Assembly (NCBI GenBank): GCA_025800435.1
Contig: JAOXRV010000250.1
Span: forward strand, 1 to 5,433
DNA length: 5,433 nt
Origin: Cellvibrionaceae bacterium
GTDB taxonomy: Bacteria > Pseudomonadota > Gammaproteobacteria > Pseudomonadales > Cellvibrionaceae
Direction: 5' to 3'
The translations under genes and the position numbers were made by a program. Below, in pieces: positions 1 to 5,433 of this stretch. Positions within the stretch are counted from its first letter, which is position 1. Each line of letters begins with the position of its first letter. The notes under the pieces are model-generated. The model saw nothing but the letters and a program-made list of their open reading frames with translations, searched no databases and was not told where the DNA came from.

Positions 1-1
1 A

Positions 2-1225
2 ATGACGCGCATCGGCGAATTATGCCAGAACTTTGGGCCCGCTTTGGGCAAAAGCGGTACTCGTCTGGCCCTGCTGCCTCTGGCGGTAGCCATGGCTTTG
101 CCGGCCAACGCCCTTGAGCCAGGCGCTATTGATGCGGGTCCATTCCGTATTGTGCCTACCTTGGGGCTTAGCACCGGCTACGATAACAACCTGTTCTTAA
201 CCGATGGCGATGAGGAAGAATCTTGGGTGACAATCATCAACCCACAGGTTCAGTTTGTAGCCACCGATGGCAACAATAACTACAGCATTAGTTACGGCAT
301 TAACCACGGTATTGTGCACAGCAGCCGCGATGACGACTACACCGACCACGTCTTACGTGGCGAAATGAACTTAGAGCTAAACAGCCGCAACTACCTGGAT
401 GTGGCCGCCGCCTACAGCAAAAACCACGAGCCCCGTGGTACCGGCGCCAATCAGGGTAGCGCCGCCACCGCCAACCCTGAGCCGGTAGAATACGACGAGC
501 GCACCTTTGATATCGCCTACACTTACGGTGGTAAAGAGGCCAATGGCCGCTTGCGGGTTGCGACCGGCTTGCTGGATAAAGAGTACACCAATTTTGAGGC
601 CCAAAACGCCGCCCGTGACCGCATTAGCAACTATGTTAGCGGCACCTTCTATTACCGGGTTGCGCCCAAAACCCAGGCAATTTTTGAAGTTAAGCGTAAA
701 AACATTGATTACGACCTAACCTCATCACCACTGGACAGCACCGAGACGTTCTATTTGGTGGGCGCCAGCTGGGAGGCCACCGCCCAAACCACGGGTACGG
801 TTAAAATTGGCCGGGCTAAAAAAGAGTTTGATTCGGCCTTGCAGGGTGATACTGGCACCAGCTGGGAGGTAGGTATCGATTGGGCGCCTATCGAGCGTTC
901 GGTGTTCACCATCAGTACCGCCAAGCAGCCAGAAGAAACCGATGGTACCGGCTCGTATATCGATCGTACCAACCTAAACCTGAGCTGGACCCACGCCTGG
1001 ACTGAGCGCTTTAAAACCCGCCTGACCGCCGGCCGCAGCGAAGGTGACTATATTGGCAACGAGCGCGAAGACGAAGAAGACAGCTACGGTGTAAGCTTTG
1101 AGTACAATATGCGCCGCTGGTTGGATATTAGCGTAAATTACAACTACAGTGATCGCAGCTCGAACATTGATAATTTAGATTACGACAAAAACACCATTTA
1201 CCTGCGCACCGATATTTCCTTGTAA
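2..1225 (+). CDS. Outer-membrane beta-barrel protein, EpsL/BBP2-like, of an exopolysaccharide locus
   Basis: The 407-residue product is probably an outer-membrane barrel used in polysaccharide export or assembly. A signal peptide is visible: basic residues near 17-21, a hydrophobic stretch at 22-36 (LALLPLAVAMALPANA region), and a likely signal peptidase I site after Ala37 (ANA, then LEPG). The mature part consists of alternating polar/hydrophobic strands rich in Tyr, Asn, Asp and Thr, separated by acidic loops (around 68-74 and 353-361), as expected for a barrel. The segment GYDNNLFL at 59-66 is typical of the EpsL/BBP2 porin-like families. There is no Cys after the signal peptide, so it is not a lipoprotein. 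The ATG lies at the window edge, so its ribosome-binding site cannot be seen and the true start could be further upstream. The C-terminus ends in Leu rather than the common Phe. The exact family is inferred from general features; VpsM-like proteins occupy this role in Vibrio vps loci. Confidence 0.75.
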   Translation: MTRIGELCQNFGPALGKSGTRLALLPLAVAMALPANALEPGAIDAGPFRIVPTLGLSTGYDNNLFLTDGDEEESWVTIINPQVQFVATDGNNNYSISYGINHGIVHSSRDDDYTDHVLRGEMNLELNSRNYLDVAAAYSKNHEPRGTGANQGSAATANPEPVEYDERTFDIAYTYGGKEANGRLRVATGLLDKEYTNFEAQNAARDRISNYVSGTFYYRVAPKTQAIFEVKRKNIDYDLTSSPLDSTETFYLVGASWEATAQTTGTVKIGRAKKEFDSALQGDTGTSWEVGIDWAPIERSVFTISTAKQPEETDGTGSYIDRTNLNLSWTHAWTERFKTRLTAGRSEGDYIGNEREDEEDSYGVSFEYNMRRWLDISVNYNYSDRSSNIDNLDYDKNTIYLRTDISL

Positions 1226-1263
1226 GTGCAGGCCATACGATAAGCAAACAGCTAGAAAACAAA

Positions 1264-1299
1264 GCAATAGGCGGCCATAATGGCCGCCTATTGCGTTTT
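1264..1299 (+). terminator. Intrinsic terminator after the beta-barrel gene
   Basis: A perfect 14-bp inverted repeat (1264-1277 with 1281-1294) encloses a 3-base loop, TAA. It has a GC-rich core (GGCGGCC) and is followed by GTTTTA; A-rich sequence precedes it. It begins 38 bases after the stop of the barrel gene. The T-run is short (four), so termination may be incomplete, but the stem is strong. It separates the barrel gene from the VpsP-like gene. The arms being so symmetric, with A-rich sequence on the left, means it could work in both directions. Confidence 0.8.
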
Positions 1300-1344
1300 A
1301 GGCTTTTAACAGCTACTAAGCGCTAAATAAGACTTCTTGGATTC

Positions 1345-1390
1345 AAGAGAGTCAAACAAGAGTTAAACAAGAGTTAAACAAGAGCTAAAG
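1345..1390 (+). repeat. Four tandem copies of an 11-bp unit carrying the ribosome-binding site
   Basis: Units with the pattern AAGAGTTAAAC occur at 1345-1357 (13 bases, with an extra GA and C for T), 1358-1368, 1369-1379 (both exact) and 1380-1390 (AAGAGCTAAAG). The AAGAG of the last copy (1380-1384) sits 7 bases before the ATG at 1392 and is the best Shine-Dalgarno match for the VpsP-like gene. The other three copies present the same AAGAG at 11- to 13-base intervals upstream. Nothing else of this kind is seen in the window. Confidence 0.85.
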
Positions 1391-1391
1391 C

Positions 1392-2123
1392 ATGGCAGCA
1401 GCTAGCCAAGTGGCAAACAAAGCAGGCGCTAAAAAATATTGGTTTTGGCTGTTGCCCTTATTGTTGGTGTTGGCCACTTTGGCGGTGTTTGCGTTTCGCT
1501 TTGCCATGGCCGATATGGTGTCTTATAACGCGCGCTACTCATCCGAGCGCTGGTTTAAACAAGACCGCCTGCCCAGTGCCGAAGAACTGGACCAAGCCCT
1601 GGCGGAGATACAGCGCGCCCGCAGCTGGAACCCCTACCACGCCGACTATCATGACCTACAGGCTTATTTGCTGTGGTTGGCGATTCTGCGCGAGCAGCGC
1701 CAAGCCCAGGCCGGCAGCCAAGCCCGCATTGCTGGCATGGCTGCCAGCGCAGTGGCTCTGCACCAGCAGGCTATCGTGCTGCGCCCACGCTGGCCCTATA
1801 GCTGGTCTGGCATTGCCCTAATGAAGGCCTACCAACAAGATTTTGGCGCCAGCTTTGCGCAAGCGGTACAGCAAGCGGTGCGCTACGGCCCCTGGGAGAA
1901 CACAGTCAACGTACAACTGGCCCTGGCCACCCAACTGGCCTGGCCCCAACTACAGGCCCCGTCCCAGCAGCCGCTTAAGCAGGCCCTGCTAGAAAACCTA
2001 AACCGCGGCATGCGCCGCAACCCGAAAGCCATAGGCCGCTACCTAAAACAAAGCCCCCACCGCCACCACATCTGCGCCCACCTATCGCGCCAACACAAAC
2101 AATACCAACACATCTGCAACTAA
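1392..2123 (+). CDS. VpsP-like membrane-anchored polysaccharide biosynthesis protein with TPR-like helices
   Basis: This 243-residue protein has a short basic N-terminus (Lys10, Lys14, Lys15), then one hydrophobic segment at about 16-38 that should act as an uncleaved inner-membrane anchor. The rest is probably periplasmic. Residues 61-180 are helical and TPR-like: a segment ending RARSWNPYHADYHDLQAYLLWLA (about 76-97) and another from 121 with ALHQQAIVLRP and WPYSWSGIALMKAY. Such small anchored proteins, known as the VpsP family, accompany exopolysaccharide clusters; their exact molecular role is not settled. The start is supported by AAGAG 7 bases upstream. The C-terminal tail (219-243) is unusual, with six His and two Cys (C228, C242). 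The gene lies between a terminator and a 379-bp gap, so it may be transcribed alone. The family call rests on layout and context rather than a diagnostic motif; a generic TPR protein is the alternative. Confidence 0.65.
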   Translation: MAAASQVANKAGAKKYWFWLLPLLLVLATLAVFAFRFAMADMVSYNARYSSERWFKQDRLPSAEELDQALAEIQRARSWNPYHADYHDLQAYLLWLAILREQRQAQAGSQARIAGMAASAVALHQQAIVLRPRWPYSWSGIALMKAYQQDFGASFAQAVQQAVRYGPWENTVNVQLALATQLAWPQLQAPSQQPLKQALLENLNRGMRRNPKAIGRYLKQSPHRHHICAHLSRQHKQYQHICN

Positions 2124-2141
2124 CCCTTGTGGCTTTGGGGT

Positions 2142-2163
2142 CAGGCCTTTGGCTTTTGGCCTG
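2142..2163 (+). terminator. Weak possible terminator after the VpsP-like gene
   Basis: CAGGCC at 2142-2147 pairs with GGCCTG at 2158-2163 across a 10-base T-rich loop, and G-U pairs could extend the stem outward. It is followed by GTTTGG, not a true T-run, so it is a poor intrinsic terminator. Its place, 18 bases after the stop codon, is what makes it worth recording. Confidence 0.3.
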
Positions 2164-2296
2164 GTTTGGTCATGCAGCTCATCTGTCGCGTATTAAAAAC
2201 GCTAGTTCACTAAAAGGCCTGCTAGAAATCCCGGCTAAAACCACCGCTATCGGTTATAAAAACCATGCTTTGGTTTGTGACACTCCCCCTCAATAA

Positions 2297-2333
2297 AAGG
2301 TCAAAATCCCGGTTGCTAATTGACCTTGCCGGG
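2297..2333. promoter_or_regulatory. Interleaved inverted repeats: possible operator or RNA switch upstream of wecB
   Basis: AAGGTCAA (2297-2304) and TTGACCTT (2320-2327) form a perfect 8-bp inverted repeat with a 15-base spacer. A second pair, CCCGG (2308-2312) and CCGGG (2329-2333), begins inside the first loop and ends beyond its right arm. The two RNA stems interleave, so they would compete or form a tight pseudoknot. As DNA, the half-sites GTCAA/TTGAC could bind a dimeric regulator. The right arm also contains TTGACC, a good -35 box, but no good -10 lies 16-18 bases downstream. Confidence 0.45.
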
Positions 2334-2417
2334 CAGCTTGTCTTGAGCTGCGAGTAATAGCTCTGTTGTTGTTTTACGGGGTGTGCTTGAACTTGTGTGG
2401 GCGGTGTGTGGCGACAA

Positions 2418-2450
2418 GGGCGTAGCGGGGTGACAGCTGCCGCTAGGCCC
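2418..2450 (+). promoter_or_regulatory. Leader hairpin with ops/JUMPstart-like 5' arm upstream of wecB
   Basis: GGGC (2418-2421) pairs with GCCC (2447-2450) and, after one G-G mismatch, TAGCGG (2423-2428) pairs with CCGCTA (2440-2445), leaving an 11-base loop that contains the palindrome CAGCTG. No T-run follows, so it is not an intrinsic terminator. The 5' arm with its flank reads AAGGGCGTAGCG, which equals the known ops core GGGCGGTAGCG minus one G. The ops element recruits RfaH to polysaccharide operons in enterobacteria and vibrios. The hairpin is seen directly; a role as an ops site is inference, and the missing base weakens it. Confidence 0.45.
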
Positions 2451-2491
2451 TGAATCGGTGTTATTTAGGCTGTGGTCGACAGAGATATAAA

Positions 2492-2496
2492 AAGGA
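2492..2496 (+). promoter_or_regulatory. Ribosome-binding site of wecB
   Basis: AAGGA lies 6 bases before the GTG start at 2503. It decides the start in favour of this GTG, which also gives the family's canonical N-terminus MKVLSVFGTRPEAIKMAPL. Confidence 0.8.
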
Positions 2497-2502
2497 TTTG
2501 TT

Positions 2503-3654
2503 GTGAAGGTATTAAGTGTATTTGGAACCCGGCCAGAGGCCATTAAGATGGCGCCTTTGGTGCGCCAGTTAGAGCAAGAACCGGCAATACAAAGCCAGTT
2601 GTGTGTAACCGCCCAGCACCGTGAAATGCTCGATCAGGTGCTGAATTTATTTGCCCTGACACCCGATTACGACTTAAACATTATGGGCAAAGGCCAAGAC
2701 CTGAGCGATATCAGCGCCAAGATTATTCTGGGGCTGCGCGAGGTGTTGCGCAGTGCCCAGCCCGATTTGGTGTTAGTGCACGGCGATACCTCAACCACTT
2801 TTGCGGCCAGCTTGGCGGCCTATTACGAACAAATTGCCGTGGGCCATGTTGAAGCGGGGTTGCGCACCGGCAATATCTATTCGCCCTGGCCTGAAGAGGC
2901 CAACCGTCGCTTAACCGGGGTGATCGCCAAGTACCATTTTTGCCCGACCCAGGGCGCCTGCCAAAACCTGCTGAACGAAGGCATCGACCGCAATCATATC
3001 GTGGTGACGGGTAACACCGTTATCGATGCTTTGCATTGGGTGGTTGGGCGTATAGAGAGCGACCCCAAAATTAACAAAATAGCCGCTGCCCAATTTCAGT
3101 TTTTACAAGAAGAGCGGCCGCTTATTTTGGTTACCGGCCACCGTCGCGAATCTTTTGGCGCAGGCTTTGAGCGTATTTGCGAGTCTATTCGTAAAATTGC
3201 CATCAGTTACCCCCACTGCCAAATTGTCTACCCGGTGCACCTCAACCCCAATGTGCAAAAGCCTGTGGCTCGCCTGCTGAGCGATATCGAAAATGTGCAT
3301 TTAATTGCGCCGCTTAACTACTTGCCATTTGTTTACTTAATGAGCCGAGCCTATTTAATTTTAACCGACTCGGGCGGTGTGCAAGAAGAGGGGCCATCAC
3401 TGGGCAAGCCAGTGTTGGTTATGCGCGATATTACCGAGCGCCCAGAGGCGGTAGAGGCCGGTACGGTGCGTTTAGTGGGCACCGATGTGGCGCGCATTGT
3501 GCGCGCGGTAGCGGGCTTGATGGAGTCGCAATCCAGTTATAACGACATGGCCCGGGCGGTTAACCCCTACGGCGATGGGCAGGCCTGCAGCCGCATAGTG
3601 GATGCCATTTTAGGCCGCCAGCAACACAGCCAGCTGCAACAGTGGGCCGGTTAA
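2503..3654 (+). CDS. wecB: UDP-N-acetylglucosamine 2-epimerase (non-hydrolysing)
   Basis: The cytoplasmic enzyme interconverts UDP-GlcNAc and UDP-ManNAc, the first of two steps to UDP-ManNAcA. At 383 residues it is full length (E. coli WecB is about 376). It shows the whole family signature: GTRPEAIKMAPL at 8-19, HGDT at 93-96 with Asp95, GHVEAGLRT at 114-122 with Glu117, PEEANRR at 130-136 with Glu131, TGHRRESFG at 211-219 with His213, and the UDP-binding loop DSGGVQEEGPSLGKPVL at 289-305. Asp95, Glu117, Glu131 and His213 match catalytic or substrate residues known in the E. coli enzyme, at the same numbers. Translation begins at GTG. wecC follows after 29 bases, so the two are surely co-transcribed. 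The long structured leader before it suggests this gene opens the transcription unit. Nothing appears damaged. A hydrolysing (NeuC-type) epimerase is less likely given the close match to WecB. Confidence 0.97.
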   Translation: MKVLSVFGTRPEAIKMAPLVRQLEQEPAIQSQLCVTAQHREMLDQVLNLFALTPDYDLNIMGKGQDLSDISAKIILGLREVLRSAQPDLVLVHGDTSTTFAASLAAYYEQIAVGHVEAGLRTGNIYSPWPEEANRRLTGVIAKYHFCPTQGACQNLLNEGIDRNHIVVTGNTVIDALHWVVGRIESDPKINKIAAAQFQFLQEERPLILVTGHRRESFGAGFERICESIRKIAISYPHCQIVYPVHLNPNVQKPVARLLSDIENVHLIAPLNYLPFVYLMSRAYLILTDSGGVQEEGPSLGKPVLVMRDITERPEAVEAGTVRLVGTDVARIVRAVAGLMESQSSYNDMARAVNPYGDGQACSRIVDAILGRQQHSQLQQWAG

Positions 3655-3667
3655 TGTAGATGTATAC

Positions 3668-3674
3668 AAGGAAG
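3668..3674 (+). promoter_or_regulatory. Ribosome-binding site of wecC
   Basis: AAGGAAG ends 9 bases before the ATG at 3684 and lies in the 29-base gap after wecB. An 8-bp palindrome, TGTATACA (3661-3668), abuts it. Confidence 0.75.
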
Positions 3675-3683
3675 CGTTAAAAG

Positions 3684-4928
3684 ATGGAATTCAACACAGT
3701 TTCAGTGCTCGGTTTGGGTTATATCGGCTTGCCCACCGCAGCCATTTTGGCGTCGCGCGGCGTCAATGTTATTGGGGTGGATGTTAACCAACAGGCGGTT
3801 AACACCATCAATAACGGCGAGGTGCATATCGTTGAGCCGGATTTGGATATTGTGGTGCGCGCCGCGGTTGCTACCGGCAAGCTGCGCGCGACCACCGAGC
3901 CAGAAGCCGCCGATGCCTATATGGTGGCGGTGCCAACCCCGTTTAAAGGCAGCAGCAAAGAGCCAGATCTAAGTTATATTCGCCAGGCCGCCGAGGCCAT
4001 AGCGCCGCTGTTGAGTAAAGGTGCCCTGGTGGTGTTAGAGAGCACCTCGCCGGTGGGCGCTACCGAACAATTATGCAACTGGCTACAGCAGTGGCGGCCA
4101 GATTTAAGCTTTCCCCACTTGGCCGGCGATGACGCAGATATAAAAATAGCTCACTGCCCCGAGCGGGTACTGCCCGGCCATGTGCTGCAAGAGTTGGTTA
4201 GCAATGACCGGGTGATCGGCGGCATCAGCCCCGCCTGCAGTGCGGCGGCAATGCAGCTTTACCAGTTGTTTGTAAAAGGCGAGTGTGTGATCACCAATGC
4301 GCGCACTGCAGAAATGGCCAAGCTGACGGAGAATGCCTTTCGCGATGTGAACATCGCTTTTGCTAATGAGCTGTCGGTTTTGTGTGAGCAACTGCGTATT
4401 AATGTGTGGGAGTTGATCCGCCTTGCCAATCGTCACCCGCGAGTCAATATCCTTAGCCCAGGCCCGGGAGTGGGCGGCCACTGTATTGCGGTTGACCCGT
4501 GGTTTATTGTGCACAGCTGCCCCGAGAAGGCCAAGCTTATTCACCAGGCGCGACTGACCAACGACGGTAAACCGCAGCATGTGATCGAACAAATTAAGCG
4601 CGCTTCTAGCCAGTTTAAAAACCCGGTAATCGCCTGCTTGGGGTTAACGTTTAAAGCCAATATTGACGATTGCCGCGAGAGCCCAGCGCTGGATATTGTG
4701 CACCGTTTAATTGGCGATAACAGCGGTCAGCTAATCGTGGTAGAGCCCAATGTCAGCGCCGAAAAAATTGACCAGCTGTTGCCTGAGGGCGCTGAACAAA
4801 TGAGTGCCGGGCAAGCCCTAGAGGCCGCCAATATTGTGGTACTGCTGGTTGAGCACAAAGAGTTTTTAAACCTGGATCGCTCGCGCTTAATGGAAAAAGT
4901 CGTGATTGATACCCGAGGCATAATTTAA
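3684..4928 (+). CDS. wecC: UDP-N-acetyl-D-mannosamine dehydrogenase
   Basis: This NAD-dependent enzyme oxidises UDP-ManNAc twice at C6 to give UDP-ManNAcA, using the product of wecB just upstream. It has 414 residues (E. coli WecC about 420) and the three-part layout of the UDP-glucose/GDP-mannose dehydrogenase family. The N-terminal Rossmann fold carries GLGYIGLP (10-17) and acidic Asp33. Conserved AVPTPF (82-87), ESTSPVG (119-125) and HCPERVLPG (157-165) follow. The central helical domain has KLTENAFRDVNIAFANEL (213-230, with Lys213 and Asn217). The catalytic Cys267 lies in PGVGGHCIAVDPWF (261-274). The C-terminal domain opens with LGLTFKANIDDCRESPALD (319-337, Lys324 and Arg331). These details fit WecC better than a UDP-glucose dehydrogenase, and the wecB neighbour settles the substrate. 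The stop TAA is one base before the next start. Confidence 0.96.
   Translation: MEFNTVSVLGLGYIGLPTAAILASRGVNVIGVDVNQQAVNTINNGEVHIVEPDLDIVVRAAVATGKLRATTEPEAADAYMVAVPTPFKGSSKEPDLSYIRQAAEAIAPLLSKGALVVLESTSPVGATEQLCNWLQQWRPDLSFPHLAGDDADIKIAHCPERVLPGHVLQELVSNDRVIGGISPACSAAAMQLYQLFVKGECVITNARTAEMAKLTENAFRDVNIAFANELSVLCEQLRINVWELIRLANRHPRVNILSPGPGVGGHCIAVDPWFIVHSCPEKAKLIHQARLTNDGKPQHVIEQIKRASSQFKNPVIACLGLTFKANIDDCRESPALDIVHRLIGDNSGQLIVVEPNVSAEKIDQLLPEGAEQMSAGQALEAANIVVLLVEHKEFLNLDRSRLMEKVVIDTRGII
4915..4918 (+). promoter_or_regulatory. Probable ribosome-binding site of the flippase-like gene, inside wecC
   Basis: GAGG lies within the last codons of wecC, 11 bases before the TTG at 4930. The spacing is somewhat long. 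It supports the TTG start over the ATG at 4996, which has no purine-rich site upstream. Confidence 0.5.
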
Positions 4929-4929
4929 T

Positions 4930-5433
4930 TTGTCCGCCGCGAGTATTGCGCGCCCGGCAGCGGCGCTACTGCGCCGCCACGGCTCCTTATTATTAATGGG
5001 TGTCGGGGTGGGCGCCCAGCTATTGGCCACCGTGTATTTTTACCAGCGACTTAGCCCGGCCGACTACGCCCAGCTGGCGGTGGTATTAACCTTTATTGGT
5101 TTGGTCGCGGCGTTTGGCTTGCTGGGCGCCGAGCAGCTAATGCTGCGCCTGGCCAGCACCGATGGACGGGCCACGCTGAGCCTGCCCCTTAATGCCTACC
5201 GCTTGCTTTATTGGGCTTTACTGTTGGGCCCAATATTGCTGAGTGCCTGTGCCTTGGCCGTGTGGGGCCTGGCCTTGCACTGGGCTTACCCACTGGCGCT
5301 GCTGGGAGCCGGCTTGATGCTGGTGTTTAATGGTTTGCGTTTGTTATCGCGCTTTGCCCTAGCCCAATTTATTAACAACAGTTGGCGCTATAGCTTGTTG
5401 CTGTTGTTGGGCCTGAGTTACTTGGGCTGGCCC
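4930..5433 (+). CDS. wzx: Polysaccharide flippase-like membrane protein (Wzx type), N-terminal part, runs off the window
   Basis: An open frame of 168 codons reaches the window end without a stop; an in-frame stop at 4921-4923 limits it upstream. The product starts with a short basic stretch (Arg8, Arg15, Arg16, His17). Hydrophobic segments follow at about 19-38, 47-67, 92-116 and 119-136, with another starting near 155. The segment YFYQRLSPADYAQLAVVLTF (36-55), then GLLGAEQLMLRL (63-74), resembles the start of Wzx/polysaccharide transporters, where the first helix leads into a 'LsPxxyg' turn and the second ends in a 'lGl(e)' motif. Such proteins flip undecaprenyl-linked repeat units across the inner membrane and usually have about 12-14 helices and over 400 residues, so roughly 40% is seen here. 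The start is a TTG one base after the wecC stop, suggesting translational coupling; the ATG at 4996 would cut into the first helix. Another multi-helix polysaccharide membrane protein cannot be excluded without the rest. Confidence 0.75.
   Translation, partial: MSAASIARPAAALLRRHGSLLLMGVGVGAQLLATVYFYQRLSPADYAQLAVVLTFIGLVAAFGLLGAEQLMLRLASTDGRATLSLPLNAYRLLYWALLLGPILLSACALAVWGLALHWAYPLALLGAGLMLVFNGLRLLSRFALAQFINNSWRYSLLLLLGLSYLGWP

Larger units (their letters stand above)
2124..2502. other. 379-bp non-coding leader/intergenic region with several inverted repeats
   Basis: No reading frame here looks like a real gene. The longest + frame with an ATG (2265-2357, 30 codons) has no ribosome-binding site, and the antisense frame across 2316-2543 overlaps the wecB start and resembles no known protein. 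The region holds a weak hairpin just after the VpsP-like gene (2142-2163), small dyads at 2240-2276 (ACCG/CGGT and AAACCA/TGGTTT), an 8-bp inverted repeat at 2297-2327, a GT-rich direct repeat (TGTGTGG at 2394 and 2405) and a long interrupted hairpin at 2418-2450. No convincing sigma-70 promoter with both boxes at correct spacing was found, yet a promoter for wecB probably lies here. Confidence 0.7.

Noticed and set aside
1345..1390. CRISPR array or plasmid-type iterons
   Set aside because: Units are only 11 bp, directly adjacent with no spacers, and end at a start codon; no replication or cas gene is nearby.
1489..1821. Second + strand frame inside the VpsP-like gene
   Set aside because: It is Trp/Cys/Pro-rich with no ribosome-binding site and overlaps a frame with a clear membrane anchor and TPR-like pattern.
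2320..2325. TTGACC as a sigma-70 -35 box
   Set aside because: The best -10-like sequence (TAATAG at 2355) is 29 bases away, and the sequence at 16-18 bases is a poor match.
2265..2357. Possible 30-codon leader peptide starting at ATG
   Set aside because: There is no Shine-Dalgarno sequence, it matches no run of regulatory codons, and it crosses the inverted repeats; not enough to call a gene.
2486..2491. TATAAA as a -10 box for wecB
   Set aside because: Transcription would start near 2498, after the ribosome-binding site at 2492-2496, and no -35 box sits at the right distance.
2316..2543. Antisense reading frame of 75 codons across the wecB leader and start
   Set aside because: It overlaps the clear wecB start, has low-complexity Ser/Thr/Pro content and no recognisable family; best explained as chance.
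4104..4592. Antisense 162-codon frame within wecC
   Set aside because: It lies wholly opposite a well-conserved enzyme gene and arises from that gene's codon pattern; the product resembles nothing known.

Overview
The window is part of a cell-surface polysaccharide locus, with every gene on the + strand. Moderate GC, E. coli-like WecB and WecC sequences, and VpsP/EpsL-type partner genes point to a gammaproteobacterium, possibly a marine Cellvibrio- or Alteromonas-like lineage. That placement is an inference from gene types and codon style, not from a marker gene.

Layout: (1) 2-1225 encodes an exported outer-membrane beta-barrel protein of the EpsL/BBP2 type. (2) 1226-1391 holds a perfect 14-bp hairpin that looks like an intrinsic terminator, then four tandem copies of an about 11-bp unit whose last copy supplies the ribosome-binding site of the next gene. 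(3) 1392-2123 encodes a single-pass inner-membrane protein with TPR-like helices, most like the VpsP family of exopolysaccharide proteins. (4) 2124-2502 is 379 bp without a convincing gene. It contains several inverted repeats: an 8-bp dyad overlapping a second one, and an interrupted 10-bp hairpin whose 5' arm resembles the ops/JUMPstart element seen before many polysaccharide operons. (5) 2503-3654 is wecB (UDP-GlcNAc 2-epimerase), 3684-4928 is wecC (UDP-ManNAc dehydrogenase), and a flippase-like membrane protein begins at a TTG at 4930, one base after the wecC stop, and runs off the window end.

Function: WecB and WecC together convert UDP-GlcNAc to UDP-ManNAc and then UDP-ManNAcA, so the polymer probably contains N-acetylmannosaminuronic acid. 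The partial membrane protein is a candidate Wzx that would flip the lipid-linked repeat unit. The upstream beta-barrel and VpsP-like proteins suit export or assembly. The terminator and the long structured leader suggest at least two or three transcription units: barrel, VpsP-like gene, and wecB-wecC-flippase. The enzymes are well known; the least explained parts are the two non-coding leaders.
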